Shown here: one piece after another, positions 28,303 through 37,375 of the stretch
Position numbering within the stretch: the stretch's first letter is position 1
Layout of the letters: every line of letters starts with the position of its first letter
DNA from: Halomonas sp. 7T
GTDB lineage: Bacteria; Pseudomonadota; Gammaproteobacteria; Pseudomonadales; Halomonadaceae
Length of the DNA: 64,000 bases
Reading direction: 5' to 3'
NCBI RefSeq assembly: GCF_025643255.1
Contig: NZ_CP087112.1
Location: forward strand, 1,178,001-1,242,000
Translations under genes and position numbers: made by a program
Notes under the pieces: generated by a model
The model's database searches: none
Seen by the model: only the letters and a program-made list of their open reading frames with translations
What the model was told of the DNA's origin: nothing

Positions 28303-29310
28303 ATGCAAGCAGTACTGAACCGTCGCCTGCTATGGGTAGGTGGCAAGGGGGGCGTGGGTAAAACCACCGTCGCTGCCTCATTAGCGGTGCTGGCCGCCAG
28401 TCGTGGAAGGCGCGTTTTAGTGGTCTCTACCGACCCGGCGCACAGTTTGGGCGATGTGTTTGATCGAAGCTTATCGGATATTCCAAGGCGTTTACTACCT
28501 AACTTGGATGCCATGGAGATTGATCCTGATATCGAAGTTGAGGCGCATCTGGCCCGGGTGGTGAAGCAGATGCGCCGCTATGCTGCGCCTGAAATGATGC
28601 AGGAGCTTGAGCGCCAAATGCGCTTAACCCGGCAGTCGCCGGGCACTCAAGAAGCGGCGTTGCTGGAACGGTTAGCGCGGCTGATGGTGGATGACAGTGC
28701 GCCCTATGACCTGATTATTTTTGATACGGCGCCTACCGGACACACGCTGCGACTTTTAACGCTGCCAGAAGCGATGGCAGCTTGGACAGACGGACTGTTG
28801 GCGCATAACCGCAAATCGGCGGAGCTAGGCAAAGTACTGGAACATTTAACGCCCAAGCGCGGGCGCGATGTCGCAACTCCCTTCGACGACCCAACGACCG
28901 ACCCGTTGGATAATTTAGATGAACGCACCCGTGATGTGGCGAAAACGCTCATCGATCGCCGCCGTCTCTTCCATCAAGCCAGAAGGCGTATCGAAGATGC
29001 CAAAGCGTGTAGCTTTTTATTTGTGATGACGCCTGAGCGGCTGCCGATTTTAGAAACGGATCGTGCCGTGAAAGCCCTTGAAGATGTACATATCCCGGTG
29101 GCTGGCGTGCTGATCAATCGCCTTATACCTGTAGAAGCAGACGGTGACTTCCTTCAGGCACGCCGGGAGCAGGAGGCCACCTACCTTACGCGAATTGATG
29201 AACTGTTCGAGCGTTTGCCGCGCCCGACGCTGCCCTGGTTACCAACCGACGTGCAAGGCATTGAGGTGTTAGTGATGTTGGCGGAAAAGCTTGAGCAACA
29301 GGGCTTTTAA
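28303..29310 (+). CDS. ArsA/Get3-family ATPase
   Basis: This 335-residue P-loop ATPase has the deviant Walker A GGKGGVGKTTVAASL and the STDPAHSLGDVFD switch-type segment, plus IIFDTAPTGHTLRLL, all typical of ArsA/Get3. It is a single-domain form, lacks the tandem duplication of classical ArsA, and no arsenite genes are near, so arsenic export is unlikely. I chose the ATG at 28303 behind GGGGA; the longer ORF from 28189 would overlap the preceding gene. Its stop overlaps the glycosyltransferase start (TAATG). A targeting or assembly role for CstA or the CC protein is inferred. Confidence 0.88.
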   Translation: MQAVLNRRLLWVGGKGGVGKTTVAASLAVLAASRGRRVLVVSTDPAHSLGDVFDRSLSDIPRRLLPNLDAMEIDPDIEVEAHLARVVKQMRRYAAPEMMQELERQMRLTRQSPGTQEAALLERLARLMVDDSAPYDLIIFDTAPTGHTLRLLTLPEAMAAWTDGLLAHNRKSAELGKVLEHLTPKRGRDVATPFDDPTTDPLDNLDERTRDVAKTLIDRRRLFHQARRRIEDAKACSFLFVMTPERLPILETDRAVKALEDVHIPVAGVLINRLIPVEADGDFLQARREQEATYLTRIDELFERLPRPTLPWLPTDVQGIEVLVMLAEKLEQQGF

Positions 29311-30377
29311 TGCGGGTACTTTTATTATCCGCCTACGAGGCGGTGAGTCACCGTTATTGGGCACACAGCTTAATGACAGCGCTTGATGAGTTTTCTTGGA
29401 CGTTACTTACGCTACCACCTCGTCACTTTTCATGGCGGATTCGCGGCAACCCGCTGAGCTGGTGGCTGAAAGAGCATGAAACCTTAAGCCAGACTTACGA
29501 TATTGTACTGGCGACGTCTATGGTCGATATTGCCACGCTCGTTGGATTATTTCCCCACTTAGGGCGCGCCAAAAAAATTGTGTATTTCCACGAAAACCAG
29601 TTTGCCTACCCCGAATCCTGCGAGCAGATGCCTCAAGTTGAGGCCAAGATGGTTAACCTCTATGCGGCGCTTGCGGCAGATACTGTCGTTTTTAACACCT
29701 CCTATAATCGGGACTCTTTTTTTGACGGCGCGCGCCAATTTCTAAAAAAAATGCCGGAGAATCTTCCCGCCGCCAAACCGTTGGAGCAGTTGCGACAGCG
29801 GTCAAAAGTGCTGCCGGTACCTATCGCGTTGGAGGATAATACCCCGCGGGCGAATGCGAACCCACGGCGTATCCTTTGGAATCATCGCTGGGAGTACGAT
29901 AAAAACCCTGAAGATTTTTTCGCGGTTCTGTTCACGCTAAGCGAGCAGCGGGTGCCGTTTGAACTTGCGGTGCTAGGACAGCGTTTTCGTGATGTGCCGC
30001 CCATCTTTGCCGAGGCAGAGCAGCGGCTTGCTAAGTACACGATTTGTTGGGGGCCGCAGCCAGAACCAGCGTACCGTGCACTGCTTAATGGCGGTGGCAT
30101 TGTGGTCTCAACCACGTGGCACGAGTTCCAAGGGTTGGCGATTATGGAAGCCGCCCAGCGTGGGGCGCTGCCGCTTGTGCCAGACAGACTCTGCTTTCCC
30201 GCGCTTTACCCCGATGAGTACCGCTATGACGGAACGCGTAATGGGCTGTATGAACGTCTATATACATGGTTGACGAAGCCCTATCACCAGCCCCCATCGC
30301 TGGACACAACCCCATGGCAGTGGCCGCAGTGGCGGGGTGCTTATCGCAATCTTGTAGTAGGCGAATTGAATAGCTGA
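29310..30377 (+). CDS. Glycosyltransferase, DUF3524 / tRNA-queuosine mannosyltransferase-like
   Basis: This 355-residue GT-B glycosyltransferase has the DUF3524 N-terminus (LLLSAYEAVSHRYW, then TLPPRHFSWRIRGNPLSWW and FHENQFAYPE) and a C-terminal donor-binding half (STTWHEFQGLAIMEAAQRG). The vertebrate relative, GTDC1/QTMAN, mannosylates queuosine in tRNA-Asp. Whether bacterial members do the same I cannot tell from sequence; lipid or polysaccharide acceptors remain possible. It shares an A with the ATPase stop codon (TAATG), so it is translationally coupled and last in the cstA operon. Confidence 0.82.
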   Translation: MRVLLLSAYEAVSHRYWAHSLMTALDEFSWTLLTLPPRHFSWRIRGNPLSWWLKEHETLSQTYDIVLATSMVDIATLVGLFPHLGRAKKIVYFHENQFAYPESCEQMPQVEAKMVNLYAALAADTVVFNTSYNRDSFFDGARQFLKKMPENLPAAKPLEQLRQRSKVLPVPIALEDNTPRANANPRRILWNHRWEYDKNPEDFFAVLFTLSEQRVPFELAVLGQRFRDVPPIFAEAEQRLAKYTICWGPQPEPAYRALLNGGGIVVSTTWHEFQGLAIMEAAQRGALPLVPDRLCFPALYPDEYRYDGTRNGLYERLYTWLTKPYHQPPSLDTTPWQWPQWRGAYRNLVVGELNS

Positions 30378-30391
30378 AAGCGTGTAAGCGA

Positions 30392-31468
30392 TTAATCAAG
30401 GGAATCTAATCGACGGGTTGGCCAGTGCACCACCGCCGTATGGCGGCGCATTTTTTGGGCAAGTATTGGGTGTTCCCGCTGTATCACCCGTTCGGCGAAA
30501 TCTGACAGAAAGCGGGACTTCATTTCCGCCCGCGCGCGATCTACCCCGCTATGCTGGTAAGGGGTTGAAGCGAGCAGCATAAAACCGTCGTCGGGAATGC
30601 GTCCGGCGCGCATGTTAGCGTCAATGATCGCGGCGGCGGTGCCTATGGGTTCGGCTAAATCAGGCCCGTAAGGGCCGATAATTAGCGCGGTATTCGGCAG
30701 GTGAAGGAAGTCAAAGCCGCGGCCTACACAAATCACCCATTCGCGGTGTTCAATATCTAAATTCCGCTCTATGTTCTGTAGCTCGCTAACGTGGGCCACG
30801 TTGCCTTCCAACAAGGGAAGCAGGTCGCGCTGAATCTCTTCCGGCATATCGGGGCAGAGGCTCGCCAGCCGAGTGCTTAAAGCCTCTGGCGGCAGACCGA
30901 CAAGTTCACGACTGTCCAATACGTCGCCCTGAGGGCCGTGGAGGATCAGCGCGTCGCTGTCAGTTTCAAAACCGCATACCAGCGGGTAAACCTGCTGGTG
31001 ATCAGCACCAAACAGCTGGCCGGCCTGCTTGGCTACGGCGTAGGCATGCGCTTTGGCGGCCTCCGTATCACAGTTAAATCCTGCGCAGCCACGCTCTTGA
31101 TGCCCGCTGGAAAAGTGATATGTGATGAGTATCAGCGTGGGGTTGCCCGCTTTCGCGGCATCCAGTACTGCGTCGGTTAATAGCTCCCCTAAGTAAGGCC
31201 AGCCTAAATCAAAAATACCGCCTAAATTCCTAAACGGGGTGATAATGCCGAGCGGCGTGCGGGTTGCGTGGGGAATATGAATGCGCCCATCCATACACTT
31301 CATTACGATGATTGACGTGGGATGCTGTGCCACATAGCGCTGGCGTGCCAGCCAGGCACTGGGGCTGCAATAGTGCTTGGCGTGCTGTTTGGAAAGGTTT
31401 AACAGCGCATCAATACGCTGAGTAATAGGTTGGTTGTAAAGCGGTTCGGTAGGCGAGGGCATCAGCAT
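30392..31468 (-). CDS. Carbonic-anhydrase-like protein (CsoSCA-type motif spacing)
   Basis: This 358-residue protein carries a beta-carbonic-anhydrase-like zinc pattern: KCMDGRIHIP (Cys58, Asp60, Arg62), then YHFSSGHQERGCAGFNC (His118, His123, Cys128, Cys133). The C-x-D-x-R followed by His and Cys about 10 residues apart resembles carboxysomal CsoSCA more than the common HxxC arrangement. No carboxysome genes are near. It converges with the DUF3524 gene and lies downstream of nth by about 25 bases, so it may belong to the rsx-nth transcript. Activity is inferred from motifs only. Confidence 0.65.
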   Translation of the reverse strand: MLMPSPTEPLYNQPITQRIDALLNLSKQHAKHYCSPSAWLARQRYVAQHPTSIIVMKCMDGRIHIPHATRTPLGIITPFRNLGGIFDLGWPYLGELLTDAVLDAAKAGNPTLILITYHFSSGHQERGCAGFNCDTEAAKAHAYAVAKQAGQLFGADHQQVYPLVCGFETDSDALILHGPQGDVLDSRELVGLPPEALSTRLASLCPDMPEEIQRDLLPLLEGNVAHVSELQNIERNLDIEHREWVICVGRGFDFLHLPNTALIIGPYGPDLAEPIGTAAAIIDANMRAGRIPDDGFMLLASTPYQHSGVDRARAEMKSRFLSDFAERVIQREHPILAQKMRRHTAVVHWPTRRLDSLD

Positions 31469-31491
31469 ACTCTTATTGTTAGTCTGGGCGT

Positions 31492-32130
31492 TTAACCAAG
31501 CTCGGTTTTCTCTTTATAGTCGCACAGATCTTCAATAATGCAGCTACCGCAGCGGGGTTTGCGGGCAATACAGGTATAGCGTCCGTGGAGTATTAGCCAG
31601 TGGTGAGCGTCCTGCAAAAACGCTTTAGGCACATGGCGCAGCAGTTTTTGCTCAACTTCCACCACGTCTTTGCCTTTGGCAAGTCCCGTACGATTGGAAA
31701 CGCGAAAAATGTGCGTATCCACCGCCATGGTGGGCTGGCCAAAGGCCGTGTTAAGAATTACGTTAGCCGTTTTTCGTCCAACACCGGGCAGCGCTTCCAG
31801 TTCTTTGCGGGTTTGCGGCACCTCACCGCCGTGCTGATTAACCAGCAGGTGGCACGTCTTCATCAAGTTTTCAGCTTTGGTGTTAAATAGACCTATGGTT
31901 TTAATATGCTGTTTTAGCCCATCAATGCCCAGGTCAATAATGGCTTGGGGGGTATTAGCCACCGGATAAAGTTTAGCGGTTGCCTTATTAACCCCAACGT
32001 CCGTGGCCTGTGCGGAAAGCAGCACGGCGGCCAGTAGTTCAAAGGGCGTACTCCAGTTTAGCTCGGTCGTGGGGTGTGGGTTTTCCGCCTGTAGGCGTGC
32101 AAAAATTTCATGACGCTTTTGGGCATTCAT
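31492..32130 (-). CDS. nth: Endonuclease III (Nth)
   Basis: Nth is a bifunctional DNA glycosylase/AP lyase that removes oxidised pyrimidines. The 212-residue protein has the helix-hairpin-helix LPGVGRKTANVIL with the catalytic Lys, the catalytic Asp in VDTHIFRVSNR, and a C-terminal 4Fe-4S cluster motif (CIARKPRCGSCIIEDLC). It follows rsxE by about 30 bases, the classical rsx-nth order. Confidence 0.97.
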   Translation of the reverse strand: MNAQKRHEIFARLQAENPHPTTELNWSTPFELLAAVLLSAQATDVGVNKATAKLYPVANTPQAIIDLGIDGLKQHIKTIGLFNTKAENLMKTCHLLVNQHGGEVPQTRKELEALPGVGRKTANVILNTAFGQPTMAVDTHIFRVSNRTGLAKGKDVVEVEQKLLRHVPKAFLQDAHHWLILHGRYTCIARKPRCGSCIIEDLCDYKEKTELG

Positions 32131-32160
32131 TGAATCTTCTCTTGGTTATTTAAAGCTTCT

Positions 32161-32862
32161 TTATTTGATCGTGCCGGTCACCCTGACCCGACGATCACTC
32201 CGCGGCGTTACGCTGGCGGGATGCGCGCGGGTGGCGCGACGCTGATCAAGCACATTTTTTAACGCGATTAACAGACCGGCAACAAAAAAAGCCCCTGGTG
32301 GCAGAATGAAAAACAGAAACTGATAATTCTCTACAACCGTTAACTGCCAGCTAGCAGCAGTGGGGCCAAAAAGCAGCGCCATGCCGCTAAATAGCGTCCC
32401 CTGACCCAGCAGTTCACGTATCGCGCCCATGACGATCAACACCGCGCCAAACCCTAGCCCCATCATTAAGCCATCGACCGCGGCAGGCAGCACCGGCTGG
32501 CGCGAGGCGAAGGCGTCTGCGCGACCTAAAATGGCGCAATTGGTCACAATCAGCGGAATAAAAATTCCCAGCACTTGGTAGAGCGGGTACGCATAGGCAG
32601 CCATCAATAGCTCGGCACAGGTAACAAAGGCGGCAATAATCATAACAAACGCAGGTAGCCGCACCGCACTGGGGACCTGATGGCGGAGCAGTGAGACTGT
32701 TGTGCTGGCGCCCACCAGTACCAGAAGCGTCGCAATGGCTAACCCAAGGGCATTGACCACGCTGCCGCTCACGGCCAGCAACGGGCAAAGCCCTAACAAT
32801 TGAACCAGCGCAGGGTTATTGGACCATAGCCCTTCGCGGGTGAGTTGGCGCCATTGGCTCAT
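32161..32862 (-). CDS. rsxE: Rsx/Rnf electron transport complex subunit E
   Basis: RsxE is an integral membrane subunit of the complex that moves electrons between NADH and ferredoxin-like carriers and, in E. coli, keeps SoxR reduced. The 233-residue protein has six membrane helices, and the conserved [14 protein letters not shown] segment includes a membrane Cys. The C-terminus is a short basic tail. Its start overlaps the end of rsxG by 4 bases. Confidence 0.95.
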   Translation of the reverse strand: MSQWRQLTREGLWSNNPALVQLLGLCPLLAVSGSVVNALGLAIATLLVLVGASTTVSLLRHQVPSAVRLPAFVMIIAAFVTCAELLMAAYAYPLYQVLGIFIPLIVTNCAILGRADAFASRQPVLPAAVDGLMMGLGFGAVLIVMGAIRELLGQGTLFSGMALLFGPTAASWQLTVVENYQFLFFILPPGAFFVAGLLIALKNVLDQRRATRAHPASVTPRSDRRVRVTGTIK

Positions 32863-33494
32863 GGAGTTGGCTCCTCAAAGGTAATGGGGAGATCGGTTTC
32901 TGCCGCATATATCAGCGTTTGATGCACCGCATTAATGACGGCGCGCGGGGTAATGGTCGCGCCGGTAAAGGCATCAAACTCGCCCCCCTCTTTATGTACC
33001 GCCCAGTCTTCAGAAGGCAAACTGGCCAAGCTTAACCCATTAAAGTGGGTAATCCAGTCGCTGCGCTGGCGCTCAATGTCATCGCCAAGCCCAGGCGTTT
33101 CTTGGTGATGAGTCACCCGTACACCGGTGATGCGTTGATGCTGATCAATGCCTACCAGCAGTCTTATTTCACCGTTGTAGCCCTGGCGTGTTACCACCGG
33201 CAGAATAAGCGCGCTTTCTTCATCGCGATGAAGTTGCCAGCCTTGGGTGCCGTCACGATGACCAAGCTGTGACGGGTTTGGCAGCTCAAATACGCCTTCT
33301 AACACATCGTGAACCGGCGTATCAGCCAGCGCAGAGGGCAGCACTTCTTGTAGCTGTCGGTGCTGATAGGCGAGTTGGTGGGTAGCAATGCGCTCGGCAG
33401 TCAGTGCCCGGGTAAGTGCGACGCTGCCGGCAGTGACTAGTGCAAACGTCCCTAAGGCAAAGGCGCCGCGAAACATGGCTTGACGGGGCGTCAT
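32859..33494 (-). CDS. rsxG: Rsx/Rnf complex subunit G (covalent FMN subunit)
   Basis: RsxG carries a covalently bound FMN on a periplasmic domain. The 211-residue protein has one N-terminal membrane helix (about 9-27). The FMN attachment motif [13 protein letters not shown] provides the Thr, and [13 protein letters not shown] is the preceding conserved segment. It overlaps both rsxD and rsxE by 4 bases. Confidence 0.94.
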   Translation of the reverse strand: MTPRQAMFRGAFALGTFALVTAGSVALTRALTAERIATHQLAYQHRQLQEVLPSALADTPVHDVLEGVFELPNPSQLGHRDGTQGWQLHRDEESALILPVVTRQGYNGEIRLLVGIDQHQRITGVRVTHHQETPGLGDDIERQRSDWITHFNGLSLASLPSEDWAVHKEGGEFDAFTGATITPRAVINAVHQTLIYAAETDLPITFEEPTP

Positions 33495-34540
33495 AACGGT
33501 TTACTCGGCTTTGATTGCGCTGCCGCGTTGTAATGACTATTTGGTCGCGGCACGGTGTAAAGATCCAAGAGCGGGACACATACGTTCATCAGTAATACCG
33601 CAAACGCCACCGCGTCTGGGTAGCCACCTAGCGTACGGATGATGATCACCAATACGCCAATACCGACCCCATAAATCAGCTTTCCACGTTGGCTAGTCGC
33701 GGCGGAAACGGGGTCAGTGGCGATAAAAAATGCGCCGAATAGGGTGGCACCTGTCAGCAAGTGAAACAGCGGCGAGGCAAAGTGACTGGGGTCGCTGGCA
33801 TAAAACAGTGCCGCCAGCAGTGTCATGCTGCTTAGCATGGCGACGGGGATATGCCAGCTGATAATGCGCTTGGCGATTAGCGCTAGCCCGCCTGCCAGCC
33901 AAGCCAGTGCCACGTTGCGCCAAGCGCTGAGCGTGCCTTCGGGAAGCGGCTGGCTAGCCCAGAATTCGCTGGCCAGCACCGCCTCACCTTTGTGCTTGAA
34001 GGTATCGAGCGGCGTGGCACCGCTGAGGGCATCCAGTGCTGTGGGAGGCAGCATGCCGATAATCTGCGCCCAGAGCGTCGGGCTGAATAGCGTTTCGATC
34101 GAAAGGGGCTGGGGGGGCGCCCAAAGCGTCATATACGTTGGAAATGACACCAACAGTAGGGCGTAGCCCACCATAGCAGGGTTGAACGGGTTGTGGCCTA
34201 AGCCGCCATAAAGCTGCTTAGCGACCACTACCGCCGCTAACACGCCTACTGCGATGAGCCACCAGGGGCTGGCGGGCGGTAGAGAGATGCCCAACAGTAC
34301 GCCGGTAAGTAGCGCACTGGAATCCTGCAGTGCTGGCCTAACCGGGCGCTGACGTAGCGTCATTATCAGCGCTTCAGCGCCAACAGCCAATAACCCGGCC
34401 AGCAGCACGTTACTGATCACACCCAGCCCGAAATAGTACGTCATGGCCGCTATGCCCGGCAGGGTCGCTACAATAACCCAGCGCATGAGATGGGCAGTGG
34501 ATGGGGCAGCGCCTACCTGAGAGGCGTGCATCATACTCAT
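33491..34540 (-). CDS. rsxD: Rsx/Rnf complex subunit D
   Basis: RsxD is a membrane subunit with a covalently attached FMN. The 349-residue protein has about ten membrane helices. The likely flavinylation site is the Thr in LSGATPLDTFK, and GGLGHNPFNPAMVGYA is a strongly conserved segment. It overlaps rsxC and rsxG by 4 bases each, so the run is translationally coupled. Confidence 0.95.
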   Translation of the reverse strand: MSMMHASQVGAAPSTAHLMRWVIVATLPGIAAMTYYFGLGVISNVLLAGLLAVGAEALIMTLRQRPVRPALQDSSALLTGVLLGISLPPASPWWLIAVGVLAAVVVAKQLYGGLGHNPFNPAMVGYALLLVSFPTYMTLWAPPQPLSIETLFSPTLWAQIIGMLPPTALDALSGATPLDTFKHKGEAVLASEFWASQPLPEGTLSAWRNVALAWLAGGLALIAKRIISWHIPVAMLSSMTLLAALFYASDPSHFASPLFHLLTGATLFGAFFIATDPVSAATSQRGKLIYGVGIGVLVIIIRTLGGYPDAVAFAVLLMNVCVPLLDLYTVPRPNSHYNAAAQSKPSKPL

Positions 34541-36201
34541 ATGGTGCTGTCCTTTTGCGTTGCGTTGGCGCGTGCTTCTGCAAGACGTGCCTCTGCCGCT
34601 TTGAGGTTCTCTTGGGCAGTGGCAAGCTGGGTTTCTAAATCTTCAAAACGCTGCTTGGGCGCCTGTTCGGCGGCCCTGGCCAAGACTTTTTCGGCTTTTT
34701 TAACGGCCGCCTTGGCGGCCGTTTGGGCAATACGCAGGCTGCGTAGGTCGGCTTCTGGAGCGGCGTCATCGCCAGCGCTACTCGGCGCCGATTTTTGAGT
34801 GTGGGCAAGGCGTGCCTGGCGGCGGGCCTTTTTTTCTGCATCTTCCCGCGCTATGCGCGCCTGGCGGAACTCAAAGCGGTGCTTGGCGTGCTCGGCTTTT
34901 GCGCTTTCAATCTGCTTTAAGCGGATGCGCTGTTTTGCTGAGCGATAATCCTCCACCAGTGGAATAAAGCTTGGGCACACAAAGCTGCAGGCACCGCACT
35001 CAATACAGTCGAACAGATTTAATGTTTCAAGCGTACTGTCGCTCTCGGCCCGTGCATACCAGTGCAGCTGCTGAGGGAGCAGCTGAGCGGGGCATACGAG
35101 TTCGCAGGCGCCGCAGCGAATGCAGGGCGATTCAACGGGCGCTGGCGGCAGCTCGGCAAGCGTGGCGGCGATCAAACAGTTCGTGGTTTTCGTCACCGGT
35201 GTATCTAACGTCGTCAGCGGTGTACCCATCATAGGGCCGCCTACAATGACTTGGTGAAGCTGGTGAGGATCTAAACCAGCTCCCTTTAACAGGCTGGCAA
35301 CCGGCGTTCCCAGGCGCACCCAGACGTTTCCTGGACGGCTGATAGCATCGCCGGTTAGCGTCACAATCCGCTCAACCAGCGGCTTGCCATCGCGCACGGC
35401 GTGAAACGCCGCCAAGAGCGTGCCAGGGTTATGGCACAGCGTGCCTACATCGGCAGGCAACCCACCGCTGGGCACGTCACGGTTAAGCACCTTTTTGATG
35501 AGCTGGCGCTCGCCACCGCTGGGGTAGCGGGTCTCGATAACCTTGAGCGCGATGGTCGCCGGGTGCTGCATCTGGGAAAGCGCCTGCGTTAAGGCGCTAA
35601 TGGCTTCAGGCTTGTTGTCTTCAATCCCAATAACGATGGTTTGCGCACCGCAGAGCCTGGCGATGAGCTGGGCACCTTCCAATACATCGGCGGCGTAGTG
35701 GCGCAGGGTAAGGTCGTCGGCCGTGATATATGGCTCGCACTCGGCGGCGTTAATCACTAGCGTGTCTATGACATTATGCTCAGCGACTTTAGCTTTAATG
35801 TGAGTGGGAAACCCCGCTCCTCCTAAGCCGGCGAGCCCGCTGCTCTCTAGCCTTTCGAGCAGCGCGGCAGGGGCCGCGGTTCGCCAGTCCAGCGGTGGGA
35901 GCGTTTCCCAGCGGTCCAGCCCATCGGCTTCAATGGTAATCGCTGTGTCGTCAACGTGGGTAACGGTACCGCTTATACTGGCGTGTAGGTGGGCGGAAAT
36001 CATGCCGTTGCGCTGGGCAATTAAGCTGCCTACGTTGACGTTTTCGCCGACGACAACGCAGGGTGTTGCGGGGTTGCCAGCATGTTGCTTTAAAGGAAGC
36101 GTTACCTGTGATGGCAGTGGCGCGGCCTGCAAAGGTGATTGATTGGAGCGAGCTTTGCGCTCGGGCGGGTAAATGCCGCCTGGAAACTCATAGGCGGGCA
36201 T
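34537..36201 (-). CDS. rsxC: Rsx/Rnf complex subunit C
   Basis: RsxC is the peripheral NADH- and FMN-binding subunit with two 4Fe-4S clusters. The 554-residue protein has [16 protein letters not shown] (nucleotide/FMN region) and two cluster motifs, [12 protein letters not shown] and [13 protein letters not shown] long Ala/Lys/Glu-rich coiled-coil tail (about the last 130 residues) is of the kind seen in other RsxC proteins. I chose the ATG at 36201 behind GGAG; an in-frame TTG at 36234 adds 11 residues and overlaps rsxB further. It overlaps the end of rsxB by 14 bases. Confidence 0.95.
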   Translation of the reverse strand: MPAYEFPGGIYPPERKARSNQSPLQAAPLPSQVTLPLKQHAGNPATPCVVVGENVNVGSLIAQRNGMISAHLHASISGTVTHVDDTAITIEADGLDRWETLPPLDWRTAAPAALLERLESSGLAGLGGAGFPTHIKAKVAEHNVIDTLVINAAECEPYITADDLTLRHYAADVLEGAQLIARLCGAQTIVIGIEDNKPEAISALTQALSQMQHPATIALKVIETRYPSGGERQLIKKVLNRDVPSGGLPADVGTLCHNPGTLLAAFHAVRDGKPLVERIVTLTGDAISRPGNVWVRLGTPVASLLKGAGLDPHQLHQVIVGGPMMGTPLTTLDTPVTKTTNCLIAATLAELPPAPVESPCIRCGACELVCPAQLLPQQLHWYARAESDSTLETLNLFDCIECGACSFVCPSFIPLVEDYRSAKQRIRLKQIESAKAEHAKHRFEFRQARIAREDAEKKARRQARLAHTQKSAPSSAGDDAAPEADLRSLRIAQTAAKAAVKKAEKVLARAAEQAPKQRFEDLETQLATAQENLKAAEARLAEARANATQKDSTI

Positions 36202-36790
36202 GTTCACTCCTGTCTTGGGGGCGGTCGCTTGCAATTATCGCAGAGGCGCCGATTAACGGCTGCCACTGGCTAAGCGGCTTGCTTCTCGGCAGCATATCAA
36301 TGCAATCCACCGGGCAAGGGGCAACGCATAAGTCGCAGCCGGTGCACTCATCTTCAATGACGGTATGCATCTGTTTAGCAGCCCCAATGATGGCATCGAC
36401 GGGGCACGCCTGAATGCACTTGGTGCATCCAATACACTCTGCTTCGCGAATAAAAGCGACGGTATCTTCCGTCGCTGCTTCACCATCTAACGGTTCTGGT
36501 TCCCGGCCTAACAAGTCGGCTAATGCATGAATGGTCGCGTCGCCGCCAGGCGGGCATTTGTTGATGGCATCGCCTTGGTTAATGGCTTCAGCATAAGGGC
36601 GACAGCCGGGGTAGCCGCATTGACCGCATTGGGTTTGCGGGAGCAGCGTATTAATTTGCTCTACCAGCGGGTTCTCTTCACTCTTGAAACGCTCGCTGGC
36701 CATACCTAGCAGTGCTCCAAACAGAATCCCTAAGCCCGTAAGCACGCCAATGGCGCTAATAATGCCCCACCAGGAAAAAGTTTCGCCCAT
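36188..36790 (-). CDS. rsxB: Rsx/Rnf complex subunit B (ferredoxin-type)
   Basis: RsxB is the membrane-anchored iron-sulfur subunit. The 200-residue protein has an N-terminal membrane helix, a 4Fe-4S motif in [17 protein letters not shown], and two ferredoxin-type clusters, [15 protein letters not shown] and [15 protein letters not shown]. It lies 3 bases after rsxA. Confidence 0.96.
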   Translation of the reverse strand: MGETFSWWGIISAIGVLTGLGILFGALLGMASERFKSEENPLVEQINTLLPQTQCGQCGYPGCRPYAEAINQGDAINKCPPGGDATIHALADLLGREPEPLDGEAATEDTVAFIREAECIGCTKCIQACPVDAIIGAAKQMHTVIEDECTGCDLCVAPCPVDCIDMLPRSKPLSQWQPLIGASAIIASDRPQDRSEHARL

Positions 36791-36793
36791 GGG

Positions 36794-37375
36794 TTACCCC
36801 TGCACCAAGCCAGAAAAACCAAGAAATGCCAGCGACATAAGGCTTGCAGTAATCATTGCGATGGCTGCTCCCTTAAACGGCACGGGAATATCAGCACTGG
36901 CGAGACGCTCGCGCATAGCGGCGAACAGCACCAAAATCAACGAGAAGCCTAGTGCGGCGCCTAGGCCATAAAGCGTCGTGTGGAAAAAGCTCAGCTCACG
37001 GTTTAGTGACAGCAGCGCTACCCCGAGAACGGCACAGTTAGTGGTGATCAGCGGCAAAAAAATACCCAGCACCTGATGCAGCAGCGGACTGAGCTGGCGC
37101 ACCATGATTTCAGTGAACTGTACGACGGCAGCAATCACCACAATAAAGCTAATGGTACGCAGGTAGGTAATATCAAACGGCACCAGAAGACCGTGATACA
37201 CCACGTAGCTGGCAGCGGAGGCCAGCGTTAACACAAAGGTGGTGGCCAGCGACATGCCCATTGCTGATTCCAGCTTGTTGGAAACGCCCATAAAGGGGCA
37301 TAGCCCTAAAAACTGTACCAGGACGAAGTTATTAACCAGTGCAGTGCTGATCAAAATGATAAAGAGTTCACTCAT
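36794..37375 (-). CDS. rsxA: Rsx/Rnf complex subunit A
   Basis: RsxA is an integral membrane subunit homologous to RsxE. The 193-residue protein has six membrane helices and the conserved segments [12 protein letters not shown] and [14 protein letters not shown], each with a membrane Cys. Its start overlaps the stop of the upstream GGDEF gene by 4 bases, an unusual coupling. Confidence 0.95.
   Translation of the reverse strand: MSELFIILISTALVNNFVLVQFLGLCPFMGVSNKLESAMGMSLATTFVLTLASAASYVVYHGLLVPFDITYLRTISFIVVIAAVVQFTEIMVRQLSPLLHQVLGIFLPLITTNCAVLGVALLSLNRELSFFHTTLYGLGAALGFSLILVLFAAMRERLASADIPVPFKGAAIAMITASLMSLAFLGFSGLVQG

Noticed and set aside
28303..29310. Arsenite efflux pump ATPase
   Set aside because: It is a single-domain ATPase with no arsB, arsR or arsC nearby; the cstA context points elsewhere.
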